NCBI RefSeq assembly: GCF_016698645.1
Contig: NZ_CP068047.1
Coordinates: forward strand, 3,011,001-3,075,000
Direction: 5' to 3'
DNA: 64,000 nucleotides
Source of the DNA: Devosia oryziradicis
GTDB lineage: Bacteria > Pseudomonadota > Alphaproteobacteria > Rhizobiales > Devosiaceae
Numbering within the stretch: position 1 is the first letter of the stretch; each line of letters starts with the position of its first letter. A program made the translations under genes and the position numbers. Of the stretch, positions 8,220-16,203 are shown piece by piece. The notes beneath the pieces were generated by a model that was not told the origin of the DNA, did no database searches, and saw nothing but the letters and a program-made list of their open reading frames with translations.

Positions 8220-9593
8220 TCAGGCCGCGTTGGGCCTGGCCATGGCGCCCAGGCGCGCCGTCGGCAACCGCAATTCCACCAGCAGGCCGCCCAGCGCGGA
8301 GCGTTTCAGCGCCAGGCTGCCGCCATACACATCCACCAGTTCCTTGACGATATCGAGCCCCAGTCCGCTGCCAGGCGTTTTCTCGTCCAGCCTGACACCG
8401 CGGCGCAACACTTTCTCCACATCGGCTTCGCTCAGCCCCGGACCATTATCATCGATCCGAATCAACAGCATGGTGCCGGTATTGCTGCGCTCGGCATCGA
8501 GCCGCACGCCCACCTGCCCCTTGGACCATTTGCAGGCATTGTCGAGCAGGTTGCCCGCCATTTCCTCGAGATCGGCCTCGTCCCCCCTGAACCAGGGCAG
8601 CGATGCATCCGGGCGCTGGAAGGCAATGGTACAATCGGGATTGATCTTGCGCATCACCCGGGTCAGCCGAAGCATGATCATGGTTGCGTCGGCCTTCTTG
8701 CCCACCACCGACGTGCGCGCGGCCAGCCGGGCGCGCTCGAGATAGGTGGCCACCATCGTGCTCATCTTCTCGGTTTCCGAGACCACGACGTCGGCCAATG
8801 CCCCCTTCTTGTTGGCCGCCTCGTTGCGCAGCACGGCGATGGGCGTCTTGAGGCCATGCGCCAGGTTGCCAACCTGGTTGCGCGCGCGCTCGATGATCTG
8901 CGCGTTGGAGCGCAGCAACTCGTTCACCTCTTCGGCCAGCGGCGCGATTTCGCGCGGATAGGTGCCGGTCACGGTCACGCTGTCACCCTCGCGCACGCGT
9001 TCGACGGCGGCGCTGAGCCGATCTATCGGCCGCATGGCGAAGCGCGCCACAATGGCGCTCATGATAGCCAGCATCACACCCACCGCACCCAGGACGATAA
9101 AGGCCTGGCCGCGGAAATTGCCCACTAGGTCGAGGATCTCGCTCAGATTGCCCGTGACCACGATCTGGTAGGTATTGGGCGCCAGGGTAACGGAGCGCTC
9201 GACCACGCGCATCCGGGTGCCGAACGCATCGTCGAGGATGGCCGTGCGACGCCCGCCACTGAATGCGCCGCTGATGACCGGCAAGCCAATGCCGACCACG
9301 GAGGTGGAGAGATTATAGAGCTTGCCGTCGGCGTCGCGAATGGCCCAGTACCAGCCCGAGCGCGGCCGCTCGAAGCGGGGGTCGCTGAGCACGATGTCAG
9401 GGCTTGATGGATCGCCGGCCTCGAGCAGGTCGCCGGCCAGGGTCTCGAGGTGGAAGTCGAGCGTATCGGACAGGGATCGGTCGAGCGCGCGTGAATAGAG
9501 ATCGGTCAACAGGAACCCGGTCGCCACCAGCGCCACGACCAGCCAGCCGGCAGAGAGCCAGAACAGCGAAGCTGCAATCGAGCCTTTTCTCAA
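8220..9593 (-). CDS. feuQ: Sensor histidine kinase FeuQ-like
   Basis: The 457-residue kinase has two membrane helices (about 9-30 and 165-184) bracketing a periplasmic sensor domain of about 135 residues, then HAMP, a dimerisation helix with NLAHGLKTP (phospho-acceptor His246), an N box (LLDNACKWS), DNGPGL and GSGLGLDIV. The AHGLKTP H-box is typical of the FeuQ/PhoQ-type group. FeuPQ in Sinorhizobium controls cyclic glucan export (ndvA) and osmoadaptation. Here feuQ follows feuP but is separated by a 153-bp hairpin element, so kinase and regulator levels may be uncoupled. Confidence 0.85.
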   Translation of the reverse strand: MRKGSIAASLFWLSAGWLVVALVATGFLLTDLYSRALDRSLSDTLDFHLETLAGDLLEAGDPSSPDIVLSDPRFERPRSGWYWAIRDADGKLYNLSTSVVGIGLPVISGAFSGGRRTAILDDAFGTRMRVVERSVTLAPNTYQIVVTGNLSEILDLVGNFRGQAFIVLGAVGVMLAIMSAIVARFAMRPIDRLSAAVERVREGDSVTVTGTYPREIAPLAEEVNELLRSNAQIIERARNQVGNLAHGLKTPIAVLRNEAANKKGALADVVVSETEKMSTMVATYLERARLAARTSVVGKKADATMIMLRLTRVMRKINPDCTIAFQRPDASLPWFRGDEADLEEMAGNLLDNACKWSKGQVGVRLDAERSNTGTMLLIRIDDNGPGLSEADVEKVLRRGVRLDEKTPGSGLGLDIVKELVDVYGGSLALKRSALGGLLVELRLPTARLGAMARPNAA

Positions 9594-9603
9594 CGGGGCA
9601 CCA

Positions 9604-9748
9604 AGGATGGGTCGAGATTTGGATCAGGGCGAGCCGAAAGGGTCGGTTTTTGAGAACCGGCGCGCAGCGTATGTAAACATACGTGAGCACCGGAAGCGGA
9701 GAAAACCGGCGCTTGCAGGCCGGCCTCATCCAAATATCGACCCATCCT
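9604..9748. repeat. Long inverted repeat between feuP and feuQ, family D copy 1
   Basis: Outer arms at 9604-9627 and 9725-9748 (GGATGGGTCGAGATTTGG and its near-perfect complement) reach the feuP stop codon. Inside lies the palindrome CGTATGT-AA-ACATACG at 9668-9683, followed directly by TGAGCACCGGAAGCG. The core and the GAGCACCGGA motif recur at 21154-21232. It fills the whole intercistronic space and should form a strong RNA structure in the feuP-feuQ transcript. Confidence 0.75.
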
Positions 9749-10406
9749 AGTCTTCCGCTATCTGATAGCCCAACCCGCGCACCGTCTGGATGCAGTCATC
9801 GGGCAGCTTCTTGCGCAGGCGGCCGACGAACACTTCGATCGTGTTGCTGTCGCGGTCGAAATCCTGGTCATAGAGGTGCTCGGTCAGCTCGGTGCGCGAA
9901 ATGACCTTGCCCTTGTGGTGCATGAGATAGCTCAAGAGCCGCAGTTCGTGGCTGGTGAGCTTGACCGACTGGCCATCGACCGTCACCTTGCCCGAGCGGG
10001 CATCGAGCCGGACCGAACCGGCGACGATCTCGTTGGATGCCAGGCCTGCGGCGCGCCGTACCAGGGCGCGGATGCGGGCCAGCACTTCTTCCATGTGGAA
10101 TGGCTTGGCGACATAGTCGTCGGCACCGGCATCGATGCCCTGCACCTTGTCGCTCCAGCGGTCGCGCGCCGTCAGCAGCAGCACCGGCGTGGTCCGGCCG
10201 GCACGGCGCCATTCCTCGAGCACGCTGAGCCCGTCCATCTGCGGCAGGCCGATATCGAGCACGATGGCATCATAGGGTTCGGTATCGCCGAGGAAATGGC
10301 CCTCTTCGCCGTCGAAGGCGACATCGACGGCATAGCCCGCCTCTGTCAGCGCTTCCTTGAGCTGCCGGTTGAGATTGGTATCGTCTTCGACAACAAGAAT
10401 ACGCAT
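9747..10406 (-). CDS. feuP: OmpR-type response regulator FeuP
   Basis: The 219-residue regulator has a complete receiver domain: acidic pocket EDD at 7-9, phospho-acceptor Asp51 in LDIGLPQMDG, Thr79 and Lys101. A winged-helix OmpR-type DNA-binding domain follows (about 125-217, with SRTELTEHLYDQDFDRDSNTIEVFVGRLRKK as its core region). The stretch HFLGDTEPYDAIVLDIGLP is characteristic of FeuP orthologues in rhizobia and Brucella. It starts 18 bp after the FeuN-like gene and is the partner of FeuQ downstream. Confidence 0.9.
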   Translation of the reverse strand: MRILVVEDDTNLNRQLKEALTEAGYAVDVAFDGEEGHFLGDTEPYDAIVLDIGLPQMDGLSVLEEWRRAGRTTPVLLLTARDRWSDKVQGIDAGADDYVAKPFHMEEVLARIRALVRRAAGLASNEIVAGSVRLDARSGKVTVDGQSVKLTSHELRLLSYLMHHKGKVISRTELTEHLYDQDFDRDSNTIEVFVGRLRKKLPDDCIQTVRGLGYQIAED

Positions 10407-10424
10407 GCTGGCCCCCGGTGCGTC

Positions 10425-10718
10425 TTACTGCGCGCTCAAGACAAGGTTCTGTGCATCCCCGTCCGGCGTCAGTACGCCGATAATATAGACCAGGCCACCG
10501 CCTTCGTCACATACCTGAACGGAAAGGATTTCGGCGCTGCCATCGATGCCGGCCGAAGCCAGCACATCGGCAAGCGACATGATCTGGCCCGACGACACCG
10601 CTTCCTGGATCTGGCGGTTATCAAGACAGGCCTGGGCATGGGCCGGCGCAATGCCCGCCAGCCCGATGGCCAGCGCGACGGTCACCGGCGCAAACAATTT
10701 TGAGGTCAAGGTTTTCAT
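10425..10718 (-). CDS. FeuN-like small exported protein
   Basis: A 97-residue product if ATG at 10718 is used (MKTLTSKLFAPV); an upstream ATG at 10775 would add 19 residues and bury the signal peptide. Residues 1-29 form a Sec signal ending APAHA-QA. The mature part is about 68 residues with two cysteines (CLDN and QVCDE) and a central helix-strand pattern. In Sinorhizobium, FeuN is a small exported protein encoded next to feuP that restrains FeuPQ signalling. Position, size, export and orientation match that role. The assignment is positional, because I cannot align it. Confidence 0.55.
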   Translation of the reverse strand: MKTLTSKLFAPVTVALAIGLAGIAPAHAQACLDNRQIQEAVSSGQIMSLADVLASAGIDGSAEILSVQVCDEGGGLVYIIGVLTPDGDAQNLVLSAQ

Positions 10719-10778
10719 GCCGGCACCATAGGGCGCTGTTGCTGAATGGGACATGAATGAGGCAAAGCCGGCCAAATC

Positions 10779-10970
10779 TTACAATTTCGTTTTGCTGCCG
10801 GCATCGCGCAGAATGGAATTCGCTGTGTGCCGGCTCATCAAATTGCGTGGCACGATCAGGGTTGTGCCCTGCGCATTCGTCCACCTTTCATGGAACCCTT
10901 TGGCATTGTTCACGTAGTGAAAGCCATGGGCTCGCAATACTTTGACGACGGCTGAATAGTAGCCGTCGAC
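10779..10970 (-). pseudogene. HicA-family toxin frame without a start codon
   Basis: Immediately after the DUF1902 gene an open frame encodes 63 codons that read as a complete HicA/YcfA mRNA interferase: helix YYSAVVKVLRAHGFHYV, then KGFHERW around the catalytic His (families usually have GSHE), IVPRN and the hallmark SRHTANSILRDAG. The frame is closed by TAA at 10779-10781. Upstream it begins right after an in-frame TAG (10971-10973), and the first codon is GTC, so no ATG, GTG or TTG precedes the conserved start. The first in-frame alternative is TTG at 10937, which would drop 11 residues of helix 1. I call it a silenced toxin; a nonstandard start or coupling by frameshift is possible. Confidence 0.65.
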
Positions 10971-10974
10971 CTAT

Positions 10975-11223
10975 TCAGGCTGCCTTGCCCGTTGGCCGCT
11001 GCCAAAGGATGGCCGGGATGAGGTCTTCCGGAGCGGAGGACTCCCATTCAGCCTTGCTCACGTGATTGGCGATGACCAATCCGGGGGCAACCTCCATCAT
11101 CACCGATTCGAATTCCTCGATGGTTTCAGCCTCGATGTGGAGGCCGACAATGTCGCTGTCCGAGTAGAAAACCTTCGCCTCGTCATCCCAATGAGCGGTG
11201 ACGCTGAACATGCGCTTGATCAT
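10975..11223 (-). CDS. HicB-like antitoxin, DUF1902
   Basis: An 82-residue acidic protein with the DUF1902 pattern: FSVTAHWDDEAKVFYSDSDIVGLHIEAETIEEF, a partial RNase-H-like HicB fold. No separate DNA-binding domain is seen at its C-terminus. The start ATG at 11223 has GGGAG seven bases upstream. It is the first gene of a two-gene unit whose second member is the HicA frame at 10779-10970, five bases downstream. In this subfamily the antitoxin gene precedes the toxin. Confidence 0.75.
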   Translation of the reverse strand: MIKRMFSVTAHWDDEAKVFYSDSDIVGLHIEAETIEEFESVMMEVAPGLVIANHVSKAEWESSAPEDLIPAILWQRPTGKAA

Positions 11224-11251
11224 GCATCACTCCCTTTGTTATGCCCCTGGG

Positions 11252-11280
11252 AATATGAGTTAGCCTCCTGCCCTTGGCAA
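11252..11280 (-). promoter_or_regulatory. Candidate sigma-70 promoter for the HicB-like gene
   Basis: On the minus strand TTGCCA (11280-11275) is followed after 17 bp by CATATT (11257-11252), about 30 bp before the start codon. Both hexamers are near consensus. No experimental support. Confidence 0.42.
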
Positions 11281-11285
11281 GCACC

Positions 11286-11471
11286 TCACGCCCGCTCGAT
11301 ATCCGCCTTCAGCCCCTTGCGCAGGAACAATACCGCCAGCGCTTCCATGATCAGGTGACCAGCCGAGCCACCATCGAGCGCCGGTAGGTCGATGCCGAGC
11401 ACTTGCGCCACGCCAGCCAACAGCATGAAGGCAGCGACGAGGTAGGTCTTGTAGCCGTTGAGCATATCCAT
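11286..11471 (-). CDS. Possible internal in-frame start for a 61-aa holin-like protein
   Basis: Inside the endolysin frame, ATG at 11471 (MDMLNGYKTYLVAAF) is preceded by GGAGA six bases upstream, a better ribosome site than most in the window. Translation there would give 61 residues with two hydrophobic segments and a basic end, the size and shape of phage holin-like proteins. A nested product would separate membrane permeabilisation from the muramidase. Inferred only from sequence. Confidence 0.42.
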   Translation of the reverse strand: MDMLNGYKTYLVAAFMLLAGVAQVLGIDLPALDGGSAGHLIMEALAVLFLRKGLKADIERA

Positions 11472-12053
11472 GAGCAGTCTCCATTGGGAAATTTTGGTTT
11501 GAGGGTTTGCCGTGGTGCCGGCGGACGCGATGGCCGCCTTGCGCACGGCCGCGACGCGCGCGGTCCAGCCCCTGCCGAAGGTGGCAAAGGTCGGCAGGCG
11601 ATGGAGGAAGGCGAGCCGCCGGTCGCAGAAGGCGCCGATCAAGGTACCGAGCCCCTTGCGATCAGCGTAGGCATCGATAGCGTCGAGCGTCAGCGGCCCG
11701 ACCTGTCCGTCCGTCGCCACACCGAGTTCGGCCTGCAGGGTGCGGATCGCCCGATCCGGCCCGGAATTGACGGCAAAATCGAACAGCGCCAGGTCGAGTC
11801 CGTACGGCAATTGCCCGGCGTGAACGCGGTCCCAATAGCTGGCGCGATAGATCTTTGCCGCTTCGCTGCGCTGCAACTCCATCACCGCGCTTTTGGGCAG
11901 CTTCCACCACGGCGAAATCCGTCGCCAACGCGCCAGGGTTTTGTGGGTGATGCCCAGATTGGTGGCGCCGCCGGGGTCGGACGGGTGATCGGCATAGCCG
12001 CCCTCATGCCGCAACACCTCATCGAGGCAGATGTCGAACCGGCTCCTAGTCAT
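11286..12053 (-). CDS. GH108-type endolysin fused to a holin-like C-terminal module
   Basis: The 255-residue product begins with the glycoside hydrolase 108 (lysozyme-like) domain: LRHEGGYADHPSDPGGATNLGIT region with catalytic Glu17 in HEGGY, then FDFAVNSGP, typical of phage and secretion-linked muramidases. Residues about 195-255 form a second module with NGYKTYLVAAFMLLAGVAQV and HLIMEALAVLFLRKG, two hydrophobic helices resembling small phage holin-like proteins. The start overlaps the g15 stop by eight bases, so it is the last gene of the GTA operon. In RcGTA the lysis genes are elsewhere in the chromosome; here lysin is linked to the particle genes. Confidence 0.85.
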   Translation of the reverse strand: MTRSRFDICLDEVLRHEGGYADHPSDPGGATNLGITHKTLARWRRISPWWKLPKSAVMELQRSEAAKIYRASYWDRVHAGQLPYGLDLALFDFAVNSGPDRAIRTLQAELGVATDGQVGPLTLDAIDAYADRKGLGTLIGAFCDRRLAFLHRLPTFATFGRGWTARVAAVRKAAIASAGTTANPQTKISQWRLLMDMLNGYKTYLVAAFMLLAGVAQVLGIDLPALDGGSAGHLIMEALAVLFLRKGLKADIERA

Positions 12054-15000
12054 GAAATTCTCCCTGTGCGGTGTGCCCGGCGCCCAGCACCGGGCTCATC
12101 TGCGCGACCGTGAAGACAAAGGCGCCGGGCGGTGCGCCGAAATCGGCAAGCTGCTCACTGCTGGCATAGACCGCCGCCGGCGCGCCGACCTCGATCGTCC
12201 GGACGACCGAGCTGCCGTCGAAAATCGTCAGCCGGTAGCGCTCTGGCACGTGTTCGAGGGGGCTCTCCGCCGCGCCCCATCCGTCGCCATCGGCGCGGCT
12301 CCGCCGCACCCAGCGCAAGCCAATGTCGCCACCGCTGGTGCGCACGGCGCGCAGATGGACCGGTGCCAATGGCAAAGCCGGTTTCACCGCGGTCGCAACA
12401 GTCATGGGCACGCCTTCGATGTCAGCTGCGCCTGCATAGACGCGAAAGTCCCTGGTCTCCCCGAGCCAGCTCGGCTCGACCGGCAGCGTCGTGGCCCGCG
12501 CATCGATGACGATGACGGAATTTCCGATGGCCGCCGTGGAAACCTGCGTCCCATCCAGGCCGCGCAGCAGGCGGGTCAGCCGATAGCGCCCGGGAGACAC
12601 CAGGTTGGCCTGAGCAAAGCCGACGATTTCCCAGTCGCCGCCATCGGCCTGGATAGCCAGCCGATTGCAGCCCGAGAGCACCGCCATGGTTTCCGCCGAA
12701 CTCAGGTGCCCCGCCAGGAGGTTCACTTCGACGACGCCGCCCTTGTCCCAAACGGCATTGGGGCCTGTCGGCATCGGCGCCGCCAGGGCCCCCAGTGTCC
12801 CGCGCCGCGGCAGGTTCGCAACCAGCGCCCCCGACGCCTCATCCACCATTTGGACGCTGCCTGGCCAGGGCTGCGCATAAGCAACGAAAGCTATTCTCGA
12901 ATGCGCTGGATCGGCCGGCAAAGGCGGCAGGTGCGCGACTTCCACATACGGCAGAGACCGCGCGGCAGGGCCGCCACTCATGGAAATCGGCCGATCGATG
13001 CCGGTCGCAACTGCCGTGCCGGATGGCAGCGTCCGCGCGGTGACGCGTCGCGCCAAACCATCGCGGATTTCGCTGATTTCGAACGGCCCCTCGGCAAGGC
13101 CATCGATCTGGACAAGGTCGCCCGGTTCCAGCGCCAACGCCGTCGGCGGCAGGCTGAACTCGATCGTTTCGCGTCGCCCGTTGCGGGTATCCAGCATCCG
13201 CTCGGCAGCCAGTCTTGCCCCGGAGGCATCCAGCGTCATGCCGCTGGCCTCACCCGCCAAGGGTCCCTCGGCGCGGCTCAGCGCCGTCACCGTGCCCGTC
13301 AGGTAGTCCCGCTCCCGATCGAGATAGGTCAGCGCCAGCCGGCCCGGCGCCTCCGCCGGATCAACGCGCCGCCGCGACAGCGTGGCACCCTCCTCCTGGG
13401 CCAGTCCATCGGCCTGGATCATCACGGCTTCGCCGCGCCGAGCGAGGCCCAGATGCAGTCCGGCATTATGATTGCGCAGGCTGAGACCACTCGCGGCAAT
13501 CAAGGGCTCCAGCGCCTCGCGCGCCGTGGTGGCCTGGCCCAGCACCACCCCACCCACCCATGGAGGCGCGGGTTCGGCGGTCAGCGCCACGCCATGATCC
13601 CTGGCGATCGCCGCGGCCAGTTCGTCGCTCGCCAGGCCGCCCAGCCGCCCGGTCAGCCAATGGCCATTGCGGTGGTTCGGGCCATCGGCCCACACCTCTG
13701 TCAGGCCAGGAAAGGCGGGATAGGGCCGCGCGTCCCAGGTCCAGAGATACATCCGGTCCACATCGACCATGCCAGCCGGATTGTTGACCGGATCGCGCCA
13801 CCAGGCCTGATGCGCGCGCAACACCTGCCGCTGGATCAGTGGATCGGGCAGTCCGCTCGAGAAATACGGCCGACCATCTTCGGCGCTCTTGGCGTCGCCA
13901 AAGATGTTGGGCTGGTTGGCGCCCTTGTCGACCGCGCCGCAGCCCAGTTCGGTGAACAGCACAGGCTTGGAACCCGGCACCCACGCCGTCGGGCTCGCAT
14001 TGCGTACCCCGCCCGGCCGGTCGTGATGAGCGTGGCTCCACCAGTTCCTGATATCCTTGAACCGCCACACCCACGGTTCGCCATGCGCCCCATCGGTGAT
14101 CGGCGTCCGCGCCTGTGCCTGCCGATCGGCATCGCTGGCGTAGAACCAGTCGTACCCCTCCCCGCCGGCAATATTGCCCTTGAGATAGGCGAGGTCATAG
14201 CCGTCAGCCGACAATGCCGCGTCCAGGTGCCCGTGCCCGTCGCGCCAGTCAGCCAGCGGCATGTAGTTGTCGATGCCAACCGCATCGATATGGGGTGAAG
14301 CCCAGAGCGGGTCGAGGTGGAAGAACTTCTCGCCGCCGCCCGGTTGGTAGCCCGAATATTCGCTCCAATCGGCCGCATAGGTCAGGACCGTTTCCGGTCC
14401 CACCACCGCCCGCGCATCGGCGGCCAGCGCGACAAGCGCCGATACGAACGGAAAGCTGTTGCCCAGGCCACGGACCGTCGTCAGGCCGCGCATCTCAGAG
14501 CCGATAATCAAGGTATCGACCCCTCCAGCCGCCACTGCCAGCCCGGCATAGTGCAGCACCATCTGCCGATAGCTCGCCGCGAACGCCGCCACCTGTGCCG
14601 CCGCGGCCGCCGTCTGGTCGGGAGCACCCGCCCGCCCCGGCGCTGGATGGCAGGTGATCCGCCCGCGCCAGGGATAGGCCGACTGCTCGGCGGCACCATG
14701 GGGATCCGGCAGTCCGTTGCCGGCAGGAATGTCCATCATCACCATCGGATAGAGCGTCACCTTGAGTCCGCGCGCCTTGAGGTCGGCGATGGCCGCCAGC
14801 ACCGACGCGTCGCTCGGCGTGCCGCCATAGGCCGCGCCACCGCCATGGCTGGACACGACCGGCACATCGCCCCGGCCGAGCCCCATCACGCTCCACTCTG
14901 TGCCCTGCACCACGCGCTCGGCAGCCTCGACCCGCGGCCCGATGCTGCAGTGGCCGCAGCGCAGGTCGTTGCCAAACCAAGCCACGACCAGGGCCACAAG

Positions 15001-15777
15001 CTCGAGGTTGGGGCAGAGCGCCACCAGCTCGTCGATCGATGCCGTCCAGTCGCTTACCGATGCCGACAGATGGGTATTCTCGGCCTCGGTGTGCCCACGA
15101 CCGGCAATCCGCACCCGCGGCACGGGGTCGTATCCGAACTCGGTCGCCCCCGGGATCACAGTCACGGCCCTGATATCAGGCTCCAGATGACCCACCACGC
15201 GGCACAGTTCGACGCTGAGATGGGGAATGCGGTTGCCGAAGCGGTTGAGCGGCAATTGCTCGACCACGAGATAGCACAGTCCCCGATATGCTGGCGCCAC
15301 CCCGCCCTGCGTTGCCGCGATCAGCCCGTCAGGCAGCTGGTCCTCGGTGCCGCGATAAAAGCGCACTGTCAGCCCGGCCGTATCGAGCAGTTGTCCGTCG
15401 GCCCAGATGCGGCCCAGCCGGTGCACCTCGCCCTCGCAGAAGGCCACCGCAAAGCTGGCGCCGACCACGTCCTCGTCCTTGCCGAGCCCGAAGCCTTTGG
15501 CTCCGGCATTCTCGCCACCGAGCAGCTCGAGTTCACGCGCCCAGATGATATTTCCGGAAAGCCTGCTCCAGCCATAAAGCCGCGGCACCGCGCCGCCCTC
15601 GCTCGAGCCCTGCAGCCTTATATCACTGCCCGCGCGCTCCGGCTTGTCGCCAAACAGCAGCCCATCCACGGCGCTCCCCGCGAGTGCCCCGAGCGCCCGC
15701 CCGATGGTCGCGCCGAGAGGCCCGCCCACGAAGCCGCCGACAAACTGCCCGGCCAGGGACAGAGCAAGTGTGGCCAT
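12046..15777 (-). CDS. GTA g15 homologue, megatron baseplate/host-contact protein
   Basis: The 1243-residue protein is the largest of the cluster, close to RcGTA g15. It opens with a glycine/alanine hydrophobic stretch (residues 1-45) thought to cross the cell envelope during DNA delivery. The middle (about 390-650) is the GTA TIM-barrel glycosidase-like domain: LIIGSEMRGLT, YAADWSEYSGY, WASPHIDAVGIDNYMPLADW and VLFTELGCGAVDKG, retaining acidic residues at strand ends. The C-terminal third is the phage-tail_3-type domain with beta-rich repeats. In RcGTA it forms the tail tip with g12-g14. It follows g14 by three bases. Confidence 0.92.
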   Translation of the reverse strand: MATLALSLAGQFVGGFVGGPLGATIGRALGALAGSAVDGLLFGDKPERAGSDIRLQGSSEGGAVPRLYGWSRLSGNIIWARELELLGGENAGAKGFGLGKDEDVVGASFAVAFCEGEVHRLGRIWADGQLLDTAGLTVRFYRGTEDQLPDGLIAATQGGVAPAYRGLCYLVVEQLPLNRFGNRIPHLSVELCRVVGHLEPDIRAVTVIPGATEFGYDPVPRVRIAGRGHTEAENTHLSASVSDWTASIDELVALCPNLELVALVVAWFGNDLRCGHCSIGPRVEAAERVVQGTEWSVMGLGRGDVPVVSSHGGGAAYGGTPSDASVLAAIADLKARGLKVTLYPMVMMDIPAGNGLPDPHGAAEQSAYPWRGRITCHPAPGRAGAPDQTAAAAAQVAAFAASYRQMVLHYAGLAVAAGGVDTLIIGSEMRGLTTVRGLGNSFPFVSALVALAADARAVVGPETVLTYAADWSEYSGYQPGGGEKFFHLDPLWASPHIDAVGIDNYMPLADWRDGHGHLDAALSADGYDLAYLKGNIAGGEGYDWFYASDADRQAQARTPITDGAHGEPWVWRFKDIRNWWSHAHHDRPGGVRNASPTAWVPGSKPVLFTELGCGAVDKGANQPNIFGDAKSAEDGRPYFSSGLPDPLIQRQVLRAHQAWWRDPVNNPAGMVDVDRMYLWTWDARPYPAFPGLTEVWADGPNHRNGHWLTGRLGGLASDELAAAIARDHGVALTAEPAPPWVGGVVLGQATTAREALEPLIAASGLSLRNHNAGLHLGLARRGEAVMIQADGLAQEEGATLSRRRVDPAEAPGRLALTYLDRERDYLTGTVTALSRAEGPLAGEASGMTLDASGARLAAERMLDTRNGRRETIEFSLPPTALALEPGDLVQIDGLAEGPFEISEIRDGLARRVTARTLPSGTAVATGIDRPISMSGGPAARSLPYVEVAHLPPLPADPAHSRIAFVAYAQPWPGSVQMVDEASGALVANLPRRGTLGALAAPMPTGPNAVWDKGGVVEVNLLAGHLSSAETMAVLSGCNRLAIQADGGDWEIVGFAQANLVSPGRYRLTRLLRGLDGTQVSTAAIGNSVIVIDARATTLPVEPSWLGETRDFRVYAGAADIEGVPMTVATAVKPALPLAPVHLRAVRTSGGDIGLRWVRRSRADGDGWGAAESPLEHVPERYRLTIFDGSSVVRTIEVGAPAAVYASSEQLADFGAPPGAFVFTVAQMSPVLGAGHTAQGEFHD

Positions 15778-15780
15778 GCC

Positions 15781-16203
15781 TCAATTCCTCTCCGGAAACA
15801 CAAAACGCCCGCTCACCCGCCGCGCCCAGGGCTCGGTCAAATCCGCCTCGACCACGCCAAGCCTCTCCTGCGCATGGATGAAGCGCGTATCGCTCAGCAA
15901 AATTCCGCAATGCTTGGGCTCTGCCATGCCGCCCAAACGGAACAGCACCACCTGCCCCGCCGCCAGCGGACCGTGTTCGGCAACCAGCAGCGTCTCCGCG
16001 GCCCGGCGCAGGGCCCCGGCATTGCCGGGGTCGCGCATATCGGCGCGATAGGGAGGCACCACCATCGGCTCGCCCCCATAGAGCGCCCGCCACACCCCGC
16101 GCAGCAGGCCCAGGCAATCGCAGCCCGCGCCCGCCAACGACGCCTGGTGCCGATAGGGCGTGCCGAGAAACTCGCGCGCCGCCGCAACGACCGCGTCGCT
16201 CAC
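15781..16203 (-). CDS. GTA g14 homologue, NlpC/P60 tail peptidase
   Basis: A 140-residue cell-wall peptidase carried at the tail tip. GTG at 16203 overlaps the g13 stop (GTGA), which decides the start. The NlpC/P60 catalytic Cys30 is in DCLG and the His98 in PKHCG, followed by a polar third residue region. It probably cleaves peptidoglycan cross-links so that the GTA tail can reach the inner membrane. Confidence 0.9.
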   Translation of the reverse strand: MSDAVVAAAREFLGTPYRHQASLAGAGCDCLGLLRGVWRALYGGEPMVVPPYRADMRDPGNAGALRRAAETLLVAEHGPLAAGQVVLFRLGGMAEPKHCGILLSDTRFIHAQERLGVVEADLTEPWARRVSGRFVFPERN

